Of a stretch of DNA of 64,000 nucleotides, positions 20,221 through 31,372 are shown piece after piece. A program made the translations under genes and the position numbers. The DNA is taken from assembly GCF_001294465.1 (NCBI RefSeq), contig NZ_LGAA01000016.1:62001-126000 (forward strand). Direction: 5' to 3'. The notes under the pieces are model-generated. The model was not told where the DNA came from and ran no database searches. It saw only the letters and a program-made list of their open reading frames with translations. The DNA comes from Moellerella wisconsensis ATCC 35017. Its GTDB lineage: Bacteria; Pseudomonadota; Gammaproteobacteria; Enterobacterales; Enterobacteriaceae. The first letter of the stretch is position 1. Each line of letters opens with the position of its first letter.

Positions 20221-21192
20221 ATGAATATCGAAAATAATACATCAGATACACAACTTACTGTCGGGCAACTGTTATCCCAAGCACGGGAATCCATGGGGCT
20301 GTCTCAAGAAACTATAGCTGAACGCTTGTGCCTAAAAGTGGCGATAGTGCGTGCGATAGACGAAGATAGTAAACCCGCAGGCGTTGAACCGACTTTTCTG
20401 AGGGGGTATATGCGGTTATATGCTCGTCTGGTTAATTTGCCAGAACAGCAGATATTAGCATTGCTCAATAAAGACAACCCGATTCAAGAAGCCAAAGTCT
20501 CACCGATGCAGAGCTATTCTTTAGGCAAGAAGCGTAAAAAACGTGAAGGCTGGCTGATGAAGTTAACGTGGGTTATATTTATCATTCTCATTGCTATGGT
20601 TGGTGTATGGTGGTGGCAAGATCACCAAGCTCAGAAACAAGAGTTTGTTTCTATGGCAGAACAGAATGAGAAGATCATTTCACAGCAAGATCAAGATAAT
20701 GAAAAGTCTCAAACTGTGGAACACAATGAACCTACAACACCAAGCTCTCCCTTTGATAGTTTATCACAAGGGGCGGCGGCCAGTAATATAGCATCAGAGG
20801 AAACCTCCGATACGCGTACTCAAGCTGCGGTAACGCAGCCAGAAACTATCAGAACTGTTCCTTTGCCCGGCAGCCAAGTGACTCCCGCACCCATCGATCG
20901 TAGCCAGATAAACAATGAGACTGCAGAGCCTGCAGCTGTCGTTAAAAATGATACATTGAACCTGAATTTTACCGGTGATTGCTGGTTAGATATTCGTGAT
21001 GCGAATAAAAAAGTATTATTCAGCGGAACGAAAAAACGTGGTGATACATTGAATTTGACCGGTAAATTACCGTATCAAGTCACTCTAGGTGCACCAGCTA
21101 ATGTTCAAGTTCAATTCCAAGGTAAAAATATTGATTTAAGCCGTTTTGTTAAAGCTAGTCGCGCGGCAAAATTAAAAATACCTGAAGCTTAA
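20221..21192 (+). CDS. rodZ: Cytoskeletal protein RodZ
   Basis: 323 residues (E. coli 337). An N-terminal helix-turn-helix domain (about 14-80, VGQLLSQARESMGLSQETIA) binds MreB. A basic stretch precedes a single membrane helix near residues 117-135 (VIFIILIAMVGVWWW). A low-complexity periplasmic linker is followed by the C-terminal domain from about 240. RodZ couples MreB filaments to the elongation machinery and sets rod shape. It is upstream of ispG, as in E. coli. Confidence 0.95.
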   Translation: MNIENNTSDTQLTVGQLLSQARESMGLSQETIAERLCLKVAIVRAIDEDSKPAGVEPTFLRGYMRLYARLVNLPEQQILALLNKDNPIQEAKVSPMQSYSLGKKRKKREGWLMKLTWVIFIILIAMVGVWWWQDHQAQKQEFVSMAEQNEKIISQQDQDNEKSQTVEHNEPTTPSSPFDSLSQGAAASNIASEETSDTRTQAAVTQPETIRTVPLPGSQVTPAPIDRSQINNETAEPAAVVKNDTLNLNFTGDCWLDIRDANKKVLFSGTKKRGDTLNLTGKLPYQVTLGAPANVQVQFQGKNIDLSRFVKASRAAKLKIPEA

Positions 21193-21402
21193 TGCTATCG
21201 ATAGGCACTATTGAGGGATTATTTCACCGAGATACGCGCACTATTAAGATAGTTTTTAGCGAGTTAATGTGTATATAGTGCAGGTTGCGTAGTAATACAG
21301 GCAGCGAGTAATCGATAAGATTATTCACAGTAATAAAGAACATGAATCAACGGCTATGGTCATAAATAATATAGTCATAGGGCAGCTCGGAGAATAAAAA
21401 AA

Positions 21403-22524
21403 ATGAATAATAGATCACCAATAAAACGACGTAAATCTACGCGTATTTATGTGGGCGATGTTCCGATTGGAGATGGTGCCCCTATTGCAGTTCAGTCGAT
21501 GACCAATACACGGACTACCGATGTTGAAGCAACGGTTCGACAAATTAAAGCATTAGAGCGGGTCGGGGTTGATATTGTTCGCGTTTCAGTTCCTACCATG
21601 GATGCCGCAGAGGCATTTAAGCTGATTAAACAGCAAGTTAATGTTCCTTTAGTGGCTGATATTCATTTTGATTATCGCATTGCATTGAAGGTAGCGGAGT
21701 ATGGCGTTGATTGTTTGCGGATTAACCCAGGTAATATAGGCAGTGAAGATCGTATTCGCTCGGTAGTAGATTGTGCTCGCCATTATAATATACCTATTCG
21801 TATTGGGGTAAATGGGGGTTCGCTAGAAAAGGATATTCAAGAGAAATATGGCGAACCTACGCCAGAAGCATTGGTTGAATCTGCAATGCGCCATGTTGAT
21901 ATTTTAGATAGGCTAAACTTCCACCAATTTAAAGTCAGTGTCAAAGCCTCGGATGTGTTCTTAGCGGTGGGTTCTTATCGTTTACTGGCACAAAAAATTG
22001 ATCAGCCACTGCATTTGGGAATCACTGAGGCAGGTGGGGCGCGGGCAGGCTCAGTAAAATCAGCGATTGGATTAGGTATGCTATTATCTGAAGGGATTGG
22101 CGATACGCTGAGAATTTCTTTAGCTGCAGACCCGATTGAAGAGGTTAAAGTAGGTTTTGATATCTTAAAATCACTGCGCATCAGGGCACGAGGGATTAAT
22201 TTTATCGCTTGTCCAACTTGTTCACGTCAAGAATTTGATGTTATTGGTACCGTCAATGCGCTAGAAGAACGGCTGGAAGATATTGTAACGCCAATGGATA
22301 TTTCGATTATTGGTTGTGTGGTTAATGGTCCCGGCGAAGCTGAAGTTTCGACAATGGGTATCGCGGGTGCGAAAACAAAAAGTGGTTTCTATGAAGATGG
22401 TGTTCGTCAGAAAGAACGCTTAGACAACAATAATATGATTGATCAACTAGAAGCTAAAATTCGCGCTAAAGCAGCTATTATGGACGAAAAGAAACGTATC
22501 GAGATTAACCAAATCGATAATTAA
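21403..22524 (+). CDS. ispG: 4-hydroxy-3-methylbut-2-enyl-diphosphate synthase IspG
   Basis: 373 residues (E. coli 372). It starts with the family sequence [20 protein letters not shown]. The [4Fe-4S] cysteines are in [12 protein letters not shown] and [13 protein letters not shown]. It catalyses the next-to-last step of the MEP isoprenoid pathway. CTCGGAG precedes the start. A clear terminator at 22528 separates it from hisS. Confidence 0.97.
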   Translation: MNNRSPIKRRKSTRIYVGDVPIGDGAPIAVQSMTNTRTTDVEATVRQIKALERVGVDIVRVSVPTMDAAEAFKLIKQQVNVPLVADIHFDYRIALKVAEYGVDCLRINPGNIGSEDRIRSVVDCARHYNIPIRIGVNGGSLEKDIQEKYGEPTPEALVESAMRHVDILDRLNFHQFKVSVKASDVFLAVGSYRLLAQKIDQPLHLGITEAGGARAGSVKSAIGLGMLLSEGIGDTLRISLAADPIEEVKVGFDILKSLRIRARGINFIACPTCSRQEFDVIGTVNALEERLEDIVTPMDISIIGCVVNGPGEAEVSTMGIAGAKTKSGFYEDGVRQKERLDNNNMIDQLEAKIRAKAAIMDEKKRIEINQIDN

Positions 22525-22527
22525 TTT

Positions 22528-22565
22528 AAACTGGCTCATCGATTAATGAGCCAGTTTTGTTTTTA
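22528..22565 (+). terminator. Terminator after ispG
   Basis: AAACTGGCTCAT (22528-22539) and ATGAGCCAGTTT (22546-22557) form a perfect 12-bp stem with a 6-nt loop, then TGTTTTT. Confidence 0.9.
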
Positions 22566-22765
22566 CTTTAATACCAATATCATCTCGATTAATTAAGTGA
22601 ACGATAGGATTTGCACTCAATTAGCCATACCTTAGATGTAAATAACATCAGGTAAGACAAAATATTTCCACTTTCAGTGGCATTATTGTTGTTTGTTGAT
22701 TGAACCTAATAACACTTCGCTTTTATAATCAGAGCCATGTGATTGTTGAAAAATAGAGAAATAAC

Positions 22766-24043
22766 GTGGGAAAAAATATCCAAGCCATTCGTGGTATGAA
22801 CGATTATTTGCCAGCAGATACTCGAGTATGGCAGAAAATTGAAGAGACACTAAAAGGTATTTTACGCGGTTATGGTTTCAGTGAGATCCGTACCCCGATT
22901 GTAGAGCATACCCCGCTATTCCGCAGAGCTATCGGTGAAGTTACCGATGTGGTTGAAAAGGAAATGTACACTTTCAACGACCGCAATGAAGAAAGCTTAA
23001 CCCTGCGCCCTGAGAATACTGCCGGTTGTGTGCGTGCAGGTATCGAGCATGGTTTGCTGTACAATCAGGAACAACGTTTGTGGTATTTTGGTCCAATGTT
23101 CCGCTATGAAAAACCACAAAAAGGGCGTTATCGTCAATTTCACCAAATGGGGGCAGAAGTTTTTGGTTTAGCGGGTCCCGATATTGATGCTGAAATTATT
23201 ATGATGACCGCACGCTGGTGGCGGGCATTAGGTATTGCAGAGCACGTAACATTGGAACTGAACTCGATTGGTTCAGTCGAAGCTCGTGCAAGTTATCGCG
23301 ATGCGTTGGTTGAATTCTTAGAGCAGCATAAAGAGAGTCTCGATGAGGATTGCCAGCGTCGTATGTACACTAATCCTTTGCGAGTTTTAGATTCTAAAAA
23401 TGTTGGTGTACAACAATTATTAAATGATGCACCAAAACTTTTTGACTATCTTGATGATGAATCTAAACAGCATTTTGAAGGTTTATGTGCATTGCTAGAT
23501 GCAGCTGGTATAACGTATCGTATTAATCAGCGTTTAGTTCGTGGCTTAGATTATTACAATCGTACTGTTTTTGAGTGGGTAACAACAGCATTAGGCGCGC
23601 AAGGAACAGTATGTGCGGGCGGGCGTTATGATGGTATGGTAGCTCAATTAGGTGGCCATTCTACGCCAGCGGTAGGTTTTGCTATGGGCATGGAGCGTAT
23701 GGTTCTGCTGGTGCAAGAAGTTAACCCCGAATTTACAGCAGGTACCGCAGTCGCCGATGTCTATTTTGCTTCATTTGGCACCGATAGCAAACCTGCGGTA
23801 TTGTTGTTAGCGGAAAAAATTCGTGATGAAATGCCATCACTGCGACTGATGACTAACCACGGTGGTGGTAACTTTAAGAAGCAGTTGAGTCGTGCGGATA
23901 AACACGGAGCTAAAGTCGCGTTAATTCTCGGTGAAGATGAAATCCGTGAAGGACAAGTAACGGTTAAAGATTTACGCAATGGTCAGCAAAATACTATTGC
24001 ACAGCATGATATTACGGCACATTTGACTGAACTGTTAGGTTAA
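22766..24043 (+). CDS. hisS: Histidyl-tRNA synthetase
   Basis: 425 residues (E. coli 424), from a GTG start: the sequence [16 protein letters not shown] aligns with the E. coli N-terminus exactly at this codon. Class II motifs are visible: motif 2 around [20 protein letters not shown], the histidine-binding [15 protein letters not shown], and [11 protein letters not shown]. The C-terminal anticodon-binding domain starts near 330. yfgM follows after 10 bp, so they share a message. Confidence 0.98.
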   Translation: MGKNIQAIRGMNDYLPADTRVWQKIEETLKGILRGYGFSEIRTPIVEHTPLFRRAIGEVTDVVEKEMYTFNDRNEESLTLRPENTAGCVRAGIEHGLLYNQEQRLWYFGPMFRYEKPQKGRYRQFHQMGAEVFGLAGPDIDAEIIMMTARWWRALGIAEHVTLELNSIGSVEARASYRDALVEFLEQHKESLDEDCQRRMYTNPLRVLDSKNVGVQQLLNDAPKLFDYLDDESKQHFEGLCALLDAAGITYRINQRLVRGLDYYNRTVFEWVTTALGAQGTVCAGGRYDGMVAQLGGHSTPAVGFAMGMERMVLLVQEVNPEFTAGTAVADVYFASFGTDSKPAVLLLAEKIRDEMPSLRLMTNHGGGNFKKQLSRADKHGAKVALILGEDEIREGQVTVKDLRNGQQNTIAQHDITAHLTELLG

Positions 24044-24053
24044 GGAGAGACTT

Positions 24054-24674
24054 GTGGAAGTCTATACCAATGAGAATGAACAGGTAGATGCAATTAAGAA
24101 TTTCTTTATCGACAATGGTAAAGCGATAGTCATTGGCCTAGTTTTAGGCATTGGTGCGGTTGTCGGCTGGAATTACTGGCAGTCTCATCAGACCAACCAG
24201 TTACAGGAAAGTGCACAGACTTTTGAAAAAGTTTCAGCACAATTACATACCGGTTCAGCTGAATCAGTGGCTACGGCAGAAAAATTTGCCGCAGATACCA
24301 AAGATGTTTATAGCGCGTTGATAGATTTACAATTAGCACAGCTCGCGGTTGAAAATAATAAGTTAGCTGATGCAGAGAAATCATTAACTGCTGCAATAGA
24401 AAAAGCAAAAACAGATGAGCTCAAGGATTTGATCCATCTTCGTCTTGCACGTGTTCAGTTGGCACAGAATAAGGCTGATGCAGCCATTCTTTCTTTGGAT
24501 AAAATTACCGGGAAAGGTTGGGGGACTGCAGCAGAGAATGTCCGTGGCGATGCGTTATTGCACAAAGGCGACAAAGCTGGCGCCAAAGCTGCTTATAGCA
24601 AAGGATTAGAAGCGGATGGTTCTCAGGCACTGAAATCTTTGATGACCCTGAAACTGAATAATGTGTCTAACTAA
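24054..24674 (+). CDS. yfgM: Ancillary SecYEG translocon subunit YfgM
   Basis: 206 residues, the E. coli length, from a GTG start supported by AAGGAGAG just upstream. A short cytoplasmic segment, one membrane helix near 21-40 (GKAIVIGLVLGIGAVVGWNY) and a periplasmic TPR-like helical domain. It associates with SecYEG and PpiD and has been linked to envelope stress control. It sits between hisS and bamB. Confidence 0.95.
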   Translation: MEVYTNENEQVDAIKNFFIDNGKAIVIGLVLGIGAVVGWNYWQSHQTNQLQESAQTFEKVSAQLHTGSAESVATAEKFAADTKDVYSALIDLQLAQLAVENNKLADAEKSLTAAIEKAKTDELKDLIHLRLARVQLAQNKADAAILSLDKITGKGWGTAAENVRGDALLHKGDKAGAKAAYSKGLEADGSQALKSLMTLKLNNVSN

Positions 24675-24698
24675 CAACGAATAAAGGGAACGATAAAC

Positions 24699-25871
24699 AT
24701 GCAGCTGCGGAAAACACTTTTAGTTGGTCTGGTCGCTTCTGTTCTTTTAGTGGGCTGTTCGAGCGAAACTGACTCAATTGTTATGGCGCCATTGCCACAA
24801 GTTGAAAATCAGTTTACCCCAAGTATTGTCTGGGACAGATCAGTAGGCGATGGTGTTGGAGAATTTTATTCTGACTTATCACCTATCTGGGATGGCACCG
24901 CTGTTTATGCCGCAGATCGCAAAGGTTTAGTGAAAGCGTTTGAGTTAGACAGTGGAAAAGAGATTTGGTCAGTTGACTTGTCTAAACGAACAGGCTTTCT
25001 GTCTGCCAATTTATCCGCGTTACTTTCTGGCGGTTTAGCTGTATCTGGTGACAAATTATTTATTGGTACCGAACGCGCTAAAATGATCGCGCTGAATAAA
25101 GAAGACGGCCAAGTTATTTGGGATGTTGATGTTGCTGGTGAAGCACTTTCGCGCCCTGTAGTCGGTGAAGGTCTGGTACTGACGCATACTAGCAATGGCA
25201 TGTTACAGGCATTGGATGAAAACACCGGTGAACTGAAATGGAGTGTCAATATGGATACTCCATCATTATCTGTACGCGGAGAATCAGCACCCGCTATTGC
25301 CTATGGTGCTGCTGTTGTGGGGGGAGATAATGGCCGTGTTAGTGCCGTATTGCTGTCTCAGGGCCAATTAATTTGGCAACAGCGTATATCTCAGATAACA
25401 AGTTCTACTGAAATCGGCCGCTTGAACGATGTTGATATGACTCCAATTATTGACGATGGCATTATTTATGCTATCGGTTATAACGGAACTTTATCAGCCC
25501 TAGATATGCGTTCTGGTCAAGTAACTTGGAAACGTGATTTAGGTTCAGTCAATAATATGGTTGTCTCGGGCGAAAACCTGTATTTGGTTGATCAGAATGA
25601 CCGTGTATTATCGATTCGTAAAAGTGATGGTGTGACATTATGGACGCAAGAAGAGTTGTTGCATCGTAATTTGACACCGCCTGAAATGTATAATGGCTAT
25701 CTGGTTGTGGGTGATGGCGAAGGCTATTTGCATTGGCTAGATATGAGTAATGGTAGTTTTGTTGCACAGAATAAAATTAACAGTTCTGGCTTGTTAAGCC
25801 GTCCAGTAGTCGCCAGTGATAAACTGATGGTTCAAGCGAGAAACGGAAAAGTCTATCTGTTAACGCGTTAA
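24699..25871 (+). CDS. bamB: Outer membrane assembly lipoprotein BamB
   Basis: 390 residues (E. coli 392). The signal peptide ends in lipobox LLVGC (Cys near residue 19). The rest is an eight-bladed PQQ-type beta-propeller: repeated motifs such as GKEIWSVDL, GQVIWDVDV, GELKWSVNM and GQVTWKRDL recur about every 40 residues. BamB belongs to the Bam complex that inserts beta-barrel proteins. A terminator follows it. Confidence 0.97.
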   Translation: MQLRKTLLVGLVASVLLVGCSSETDSIVMAPLPQVENQFTPSIVWDRSVGDGVGEFYSDLSPIWDGTAVYAADRKGLVKAFELDSGKEIWSVDLSKRTGFLSANLSALLSGGLAVSGDKLFIGTERAKMIALNKEDGQVIWDVDVAGEALSRPVVGEGLVLTHTSNGMLQALDENTGELKWSVNMDTPSLSVRGESAPAIAYGAAVVGGDNGRVSAVLLSQGQLIWQQRISQITSSTEIGRLNDVDMTPIIDDGIIYAIGYNGTLSALDMRSGQVTWKRDLGSVNNMVVSGENLYLVDQNDRVLSIRKSDGVTLWTQEELLHRNLTPPEMYNGYLVVGDGEGYLHWLDMSNGSFVAQNKINSSGLLSRPVVASDKLMVQARNGKVYLLTR

Positions 25872-25905
25872 TTTTCTGACATTCTGTGATTTTATAGCTA
25901 AAATT

Positions 25906-25941
25906 AACGGTTCCTGAAAGACAGGGGCCGTTTCGTTTTTT
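25906..25941 (+). terminator. Terminator after bamB
   Basis: An 11-bp stem (25906-25916 with 25922-25932, two G-U pairs) with loop AAAGA, followed by CGTTTTTTT. Confidence 0.85.
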
Positions 25942-26013
25942 TGTTTTCTGAGAAGGCTATGTTGTTTAAGCCTCAGAATCGTTATTGTAAATTTAAGTTG
26001 TGAGGCACCAAAG

Positions 26014-27489
26014 ATGATACCTGTCGTTGCGCTGGTTGGGCGTCCGAACGTAGGAAAATCCACGTTATTTAACCGATTAACCCGTACCCGAGATGCACTG
26101 GTTGCTGATTTCCCTGGTTTAACTCGTGACCGTAAATACGGTCGAGCTGAAGTAGAGGGACAGGAATTCATTATTATCGATACGGGGGGTATTGATGGTG
26201 CCGAAGATGGCGTTGAAACCCATATGGCATCACAATCACTGCAAGCTATTGAAGAAGCAGATATTGTATTATTTTTAGTCGATGCCCGAGCAGGACTTAT
26301 GCCGGCAGATCAGGGTATCGCGAAGCATTTACGTAGCCGCAAGAAAAAAACTTATTTAGTGGCGAATAAAACTGATGGTATTGATATTGATACCTCTATC
26401 GGTGATTTTTATTCTTTAGGATTAGGCGAGATCCATTCTATTGCAGCATCTCATGGTCGCGGCATTACTCAGCTGATTGAGCAATGTTTAAAACCTTTTT
26501 ATCCTAAGGAAGAAGAGGTTGAACTCACGGATGAAGAAGAAAATGCCGCATATTGGGCTGCAATGGAAGCTGAAGCATTAGAAGCTGCCGAAGAAGAAGA
26601 AGATTTTGATCCATCGACACTGCCGATTAAAATGGCAATTGTTGGTCGTCCAAATGTAGGGAAATCAACGCTGACTAACCGTATTTTAGGCGAAGATCGA
26701 GTGATTGTTTTTGATATGCCTGGCACAACTCGCGACAGTATTTATATTCCAATGGAGCGAGATGGCCGTGAATATATCATTATCGATACGGCTGGAGTAC
26801 GTAAGCGCGGTAAAGTTACTGAAACAGTTGAAAAATTCTCAGTAATCAAGACATTGAAAGCGATTGAAGATTCCAATGTGGTGCTGCTAGTTATTGATGC
26901 TCGTGAAGGCATTTCTGATCAGGATCTATCTCTGCTGGGCTTTATTTTGAATTCAGGCCGTTCTTTAGTGATTGCCGTTAATAAATGGGATGGCATGTCA
27001 CAAGAAGATCGTGACCACGTTAAAGATATGCTTGAATTGCGCCTTGGTTTTGTCGATTTTGCCCGTATTCACTTTATTTCTGCGTTACACGGCAGTGGTG
27101 TGGGTAACTTGTTTGAGTCTATTCAAGAAGCCTATGAATCAGCAACGCGTCGCGTTAGTACCTCTATGCTCACACGAATTATGAAGATGGCGGAGGATGA
27201 TCATCAGCCTCCAATGATCCGTGGTCGCCGTGTGAAAATGAAATATGCCCATGCGGGGGGACATAATCCACCAATTGTGGTTATTCATGGTAACCAAGTC
27301 TCTGATTTGGCTGATTCGTATAAACGTTATTTGATGAATTACTTCCGTAAATCATTAAAAGTCATGGGTACACCAATACGTATCCAATTTAAAGAGTCCG
27401 TTAACCCATTTGCCGATAAAAAGAATGTGTTAACTGCTACCCAGTTGCGTAAACGTAAACGCCTACTAAGTCATTTGAAAAAAGGTTAA
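26014..27489 (+). CDS. der: Ribosome assembly GTPase Der (EngA)
   Basis: 491 residues (E. coli 490). Two GTPase domains in tandem: the first has [14 protein letters not shown] near residue 8 and NKTD near 118; the second has [14 protein letters not shown] near 211 and NKWD near 326. An acidic linker (about 165-200) and a C-terminal KH-like domain complete the fold. Der is needed for 50S subunit maturation. The synteny shared with E. coli since trmJ ends here. Confidence 0.98.
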   Translation: MIPVVALVGRPNVGKSTLFNRLTRTRDALVADFPGLTRDRKYGRAEVEGQEFIIIDTGGIDGAEDGVETHMASQSLQAIEEADIVLFLVDARAGLMPADQGIAKHLRSRKKKTYLVANKTDGIDIDTSIGDFYSLGLGEIHSIAASHGRGITQLIEQCLKPFYPKEEEVELTDEEENAAYWAAMEAEALEAAEEEEDFDPSTLPIKMAIVGRPNVGKSTLTNRILGEDRVIVFDMPGTTRDSIYIPMERDGREYIIIDTAGVRKRGKVTETVEKFSVIKTLKAIEDSNVVLLVIDAREGISDQDLSLLGFILNSGRSLVIAVNKWDGMSQEDRDHVKDMLELRLGFVDFARIHFISALHGSGVGNLFESIQEAYESATRRVSTSMLTRIMKMAEDDHQPPMIRGRRVKMKYAHAGGHNPPIVVIHGNQVSDLADSYKRYLMNYFRKSLKVMGTPIRIQFKESVNPFADKKNVLTATQLRKRKRLLSHLKKG

Positions 27490-27511
27490 TAATTAACTTT
27501 TCAATGATAAC

Positions 27512-27578
27512 TATACCCCAAGTTATGTAGTTTGCTTTTTAGTGATAATCGTGCAAAAACATGTTTGGGGTATATTTT
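27512..27578. repeat. Inverted repeat at the end of der
   Basis: TATACCCCAA (27512-27521) and TTGGGGTATA (27565-27574) are perfectly complementary over 10 bp, with a 43-nt loop, followed by TTTTTA. It lies between the converging der and protease genes. It could act as a terminator or mark the rearrangement point after der. Confidence 0.5.
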
Positions 27579-27627
27579 TATCGCACTATCAATTAGATGA
27601 TTTATCCTTTAAAACCAGTAATGTAAA

Positions 27628-28767
27628 TTACGTATCTATTCCAACATCAAACCAGCTTTTTCGAGTTTTATAAGCAACGTCTATGCTAAATAATTGTGAT
27701 GCATGTTTTACGGTCAATTTAGCAAATTGCCTAAAATCAGTCGATGGATTAGCATTTTCATCCAGTAATGCATTAAGCCAGATTTTACCCGCTCTTTCCC
27801 ATGAATAGCCGCCTAATGATTTGGCTAATAAGTAAAATGCCTTATTTGGGATCCCTGAATTACTATGTACGCCACCATTATCTTGATAAATCGATAAATA
27901 ACGGTATTTATTCATATGACCCACTTGGTCATCTTTGATACTCGCTGAGAAATAGAAAGCACTGCCAGGATCCGACATTGAACGTAGCCCTGGTGCACGT
28001 TGTCTATCTAGAAATAAATTTTCTCCCAGTAACCAATTTGATTGATGTACATCTTGCTGCTGAATATACTGTTTTACCATGATACCAAAAACATCAGCAA
28101 CGGATTCATTTAATGCTCCTGACTGGAATAAATAGGTAAAATTAGCATTTGAAGTAATAAATCCGTGACTGAGTTCGTGAGCAATAATATCTATATCATT
28201 ATAAAACGCGCCCATTCTACGACCATCCCCATCACCGAAGAATATGGCTTGGCCATTCCAAAAAGCATTGGCGTAATTTTTACCATAATGAATAATTGCA
28301 TTTACTTCACTACGGCAGCCTAGTACATCACTAATATTTAATTTTTCAGCAAAGAACTGAGAAATAATGCCTATTTTATCATAGATAAAATGAGCTATTG
28401 GTTGTTGAGCTTTTATTTCACCTTCAGTTAATACTACTGGGAAATCTTCATGCGCCAAATGTGGGGTGGTTGGGGCAAGAGTCGAATTCGAAGGATAACG
28501 GCGGCAAATTGGTAAAGATAAATGATTATGTTGTTCATTTTCAACTTGTTGCTGTGCATCACGTATAATACGGTAGTTATTATATAATACCGTTTGATCA
28601 TCATAAAATGCTCGACGATGTTCTATAATTTCATCTTCATCATATGATTGGTTCATAACCGCATTAGTATGGATAAGTGTTGAGGCTAGATTAGGACACT
28701 CATCTTCGTCATTCAAAGCTTTTATTAGTAAGGGAGAAACAAAGGTACGACCTAAGGTATTATTCAT
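27628..28767 (-). CDS. Protealysin-like M4 metalloprotease
   Basis: 379 residues. Thermolysin-family catalytic features are complete: zinc motif HELSH (H197, H201), the third ligand E221 in GALNESVADVFG, and the transition-state histidine H301 in DNGGVHSNSGIPNKA. There is no signal peptide. Instead a short N-terminal propeptide (about 60-100 residues) is present, as in the protealysin/PrtS subgroup of Serratia and Photorhabdus. Those enzymes cleave host proteins, and in Serratia aid invasion through actin cleavage. The protealysin inhibitor gene (emfourin), often adjacent, is not present: der ends 138 bp downstream. Confidence 0.9.
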   Translation of the reverse strand: MNNTLGRTFVSPLLIKALNDEDECPNLASTLIHTNAVMNQSYDEDEIIEHRRAFYDDQTVLYNNYRIIRDAQQQVENEQHNHLSLPICRRYPSNSTLAPTTPHLAHEDFPVVLTEGEIKAQQPIAHFIYDKIGIISQFFAEKLNISDVLGCRSEVNAIIHYGKNYANAFWNGQAIFFGDGDGRRMGAFYNDIDIIAHELSHGFITSNANFTYLFQSGALNESVADVFGIMVKQYIQQQDVHQSNWLLGENLFLDRQRAPGLRSMSDPGSAFYFSASIKDDQVGHMNKYRYLSIYQDNGGVHSNSGIPNKAFYLLAKSLGGYSWERAGKIWLNALLDENANPSTDFRQFAKLTVKHASQLFSIDVAYKTRKSWFDVGIDT

Positions 28768-28876
28768 AAATAAATCTCATTTCGGATTAAGGGAATTGAT
28801 TATTATCGCGAAATGGAAATTTTATAAAGCTTTGAATGATAACGTTTTTTATTAGGGATTGAGTTTTTTAGTCACA

Positions 28877-28912
28877 AATAAATACAGTACTTATAAAAAT
28901 ACTGTATTTATT
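28877..28912 (-). terminator. Hairpin between hemF and the protease gene
   Basis: A perfect 13-bp stem (28877-28889 with 28900-28912) with a 10-nt loop, 30 bp after the hemF stop. No strong T-run follows, so it is a weak terminator or message-end hairpin. Confidence 0.5.
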
Positions 28913-28941
28913 CAGTTAATTATGGTGATTTATATTTGATA

Positions 28942-29853
28942 CTAAATCCATTCTTTATGCGGGACTAAAAAATGCTGATATAGTCTTTCTTCTTCAGAAC
29001 CAGGTTCTGGAGAATAATCATATTCCCAGCGTACCAATGGTGGCAGAGACATTAAAATCGATTCAGTTCTTCCGCCACTTTGTAGGCCGAATAGTGTGCC
29101 TCTATCCCAAACTAGATTGAATTCGACATAGCGCCCGCGGCGATATAATTGAAATTGGCGTTCACGCTCCCCCCAAGTATGATTTTGACGGCGTGTGACT
29201 ATTGGTACATATGCAGCTAAAAAAGCATTGCCGACATCTTGAGTAAATTGAAAACTAGTCGCAAAATCAGGCTGATTTAAATCATCAAAAAATAGGCCAC
29301 CCACACCACGCGGTTCATTTCGGTGTTTAAGATAGAAATAATCATCACACCAGCGTTTGTATTTAGGGTAGACCTGCTCGCCATAAGGTGTGCATAGATC
29401 GCGTGCCACGGTATGCCAATGAATAACATCTTCATCGAATCCATAATAAGGGGTTAAATCAAATCCTCCTCCAAACCACCACACTGGAGCTTCACCGTGT
29501 TTTTCGGCAATAAAAAAGCGGACGTTAGCATGAGTAGTTGGAATATATGGGTTCAGCGGATGAATGACTAGAGAAACGCCCATGGCCTGATAACTGCGTC
29601 CGGCAAGCTCTGGCCGATGTGCTGTGGCTGAACCGGGTAACTGGGCACCACTTACATGGGAAAAATTAATACCGGCTTGTTCAAAAATAGCGCCAGCACG
29701 AAGTACACGGCTACGGCCTCCTCCACCCTCAGGGCGATCCCATACTTGTTCTTCAAATGTGCTTTTACCATCTATATTGGCAATTTGCTGGCAAATTCTA
29801 TCTTGTAAGTCGAGTAGAAATTGTTTAATACGAGAGATATCAGGGAGTTCCAT
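28942..29853 (-). CDS. hemF: Oxygen-dependent coproporphyrinogen III oxidase
   Basis: 303 residues (E. coli HemF 299). Family signatures include [49 protein letters not shown] and [20 protein letters not shown]. It converts coproporphyrinogen III to protoporphyrinogen IX with oxygen in haem synthesis. It is divergent from ypeA with 136 bp between the starts, as in E. coli. Confidence 0.98.
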   Translation of the reverse strand: MELPDISRIKQFLLDLQDRICQQIANIDGKSTFEEQVWDRPEGGGGRSRVLRAGAIFEQAGINFSHVSGAQLPGSATAHRPELAGRSYQAMGVSLVIHPLNPYIPTTHANVRFFIAEKHGEAPVWWFGGGFDLTPYYGFDEDVIHWHTVARDLCTPYGEQVYPKYKRWCDDYFYLKHRNEPRGVGGLFFDDLNQPDFATSFQFTQDVGNAFLAAYVPIVTRRQNHTWGERERQFQLYRRGRYVEFNLVWDRGTLFGLQSGGRTESILMSLPPLVRWEYDYSPEPGSEEERLYQHFLVPHKEWI

Positions 29854-29989
29854 ACTGTGTTTTTCGTAGTTATTGATTAAATTTATGAGTTAAGTATAGC
29901 CTTTTTAATAGTGAAACTCATTTTTAATATTGATCCTGTAAAAAAAGCAGAGATAATGAAAGAGTAATCAGTATAAACAGGTAATTAAC

Positions 29990-30421
29990 ATGGAAATACG
30001 TATTTTTCGTCAAGGTGATTTTGAAGATGTGCTGATGCTGTGGGAGCGCTGCGAACTTAATGAATTCGGTTATGATCCTGAATTAATTATTGAACGCAAA
30101 TTACAGTGTGGCGCCGATCTTTTCTTAGTTGCAGAAGTAACCGGCGAAATTGTTGGAACAGTAATGGGCGGTTATGATGGTGTAAGAGGCCGGGCATATT
30201 ATCTTGCAGTTCATCCTGAATATCGTGGTCGAGGAATTGCTAATGCCTTGATTAGTCGTTTAGAGAAAAAATTATTAGCGCAAGGTTGCCCTGTTATAGA
30301 ATTATTAGTTAATGAAGAATATGACTCAGCTATTTGCATGTTTGAAAAAATGGAATATGAAGACGAGCAACCGGCACGCTTAATTTATAATAAACGACTG
30401 AATGATGGAACTGCATTCTGA
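29990..30421 (+). CDS. ypeA: GNAT-family acetyltransferase YpeA
   Basis: 143 residues (E. coli YpeA 141). The GNAT fold is shown by [18 protein letters not shown] (acetyl-CoA-binding motif A, RGRGIA) near residues 70-86 and by the [20 protein letters not shown] tail. Its substrate is unknown. It is paired with hemF as in other enterobacteria. Confidence 0.93.
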   Translation: MEIRIFRQGDFEDVLMLWERCELNEFGYDPELIIERKLQCGADLFLVAEVTGEIVGTVMGGYDGVRGRAYYLAVHPEYRGRGIANALISRLEKKLLAQGCPVIELLVNEEYDSAICMFEKMEYEDEQPARLIYNKRLNDGTAF

Positions 30422-30687
30422 GCTAGTCATTAATTTGTATCGCGTGATTTAATAGGCTTAATTGTATACTGATAATCGCACAATAAAATTTAATATACTG
30501 AGCAAATAATTCTAAAATTACGAATGAATAATGATGTTTCAACCTTCATTTTTGATATTGCTATCCAAGCGACTATTTTTCACTTTATCTTATTTATTCG
30601 TCAATTAGCTAAGATGATAATGAATGTTTTATTATTTTCGTTGTCACAACTCACATTAGAGATTAACACCGTACAATCGAGGATCAG

Positions 30688-31290
30688 ATGCAAAATAAAG
30701 GCACTAAGATAACGCTTCCGCTTCGCTTGGCATTAATCAGCAGTGCGTTGATGCTGGGTGGATGTGCTGGTACGGGCGCTTTTTGGTCCAGTTTGTCACC
30801 GATGAATTGGTTTGGTCATTCGCTAGAAATTACCCCGCAAGGCGTTGGAAAAGTAACCAGTTCTTCACCAATGATCCAAAGTACGATTAGTGAGCAGTTA
30901 GACAATAAATATCGCTTACGTTCGGGTATGCAAACTAGTAAAGGTCAGATTTTAGCTGTTTATCAGGGAATGAACGATGAACAGGTTAAAATTGACGTTA
31001 TTGGTCCTGAAGGAGGGAACGTATCGACAATTATTGTGAGTGATTCTCAAGTAAAAACATCTTGGGGAACTCAAATTGGCGATGCGTTTTCAACTATTTA
31101 TCAGCAAGCTTATGGCGTCTGTGAACAAGGTGAGATGATTAATCAGCAGCCCACTATTGAGTGTCAATCTCCACAAAGCAAAAATATCAGTTATCGATTT
31201 ACTGGTAAGTGGCAAGGGCCAGAAGGATTAATGCCGTCAGATGATGTGCTACAACATTGGAAAATCAATCAGATTATTTGGCGCAAATAA
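30688..31290 (+). CDS. yfeY: RpoE-regulated lipoprotein YfeY
   Basis: 200 residues with a type II signal peptide: a basic N-terminus, a hydrophobic run and lipobox LGGC (Cys near residue 25). The remainder matches the YfeY family in size and context (ypeA-yfeY-yfeX). Its function is not known; E. coli YfeY is controlled by sigma-E. The membrane gene yfeZ, which precedes it in E. coli, is missing. Confidence 0.8.
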   Translation: MQNKGTKITLPLRLALISSALMLGGCAGTGAFWSSLSPMNWFGHSLEITPQGVGKVTSSSPMIQSTISEQLDNKYRLRSGMQTSKGQILAVYQGMNDEQVKIDVIGPEGGNVSTIIVSDSQVKTSWGTQIGDAFSTIYQQAYGVCEQGEMINQQPTIECQSPQSKNISYRFTGKWQGPEGLMPSDDVLQHWKINQIIWRK

Positions 31291-31338
31291 CGGTCGATTG
31301 AAATTATTTATTTCTGATTATTGATTTCATTTAAATGC

Positions 31339-31372
31339 AATTACCCTAAATGTAAGTTTAGGGTAATTTTTT
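31339..31372 (+). terminator. Terminator after yfeY
   Basis: AATTACCCTAAA (31339-31350) and TTTAGGGTAATT (31357-31368) form a 12-bp stem, followed by a T-run. Confidence 0.9.

Noticed and set aside
30524-30712. 62-codon hydrophobic ORF before yfeY, at the place of yfeZ
   Set aside because: It is AT-rich, has no YfeZ similarity that I can see and no good ribosome binding site; it overlaps the yfeY start.
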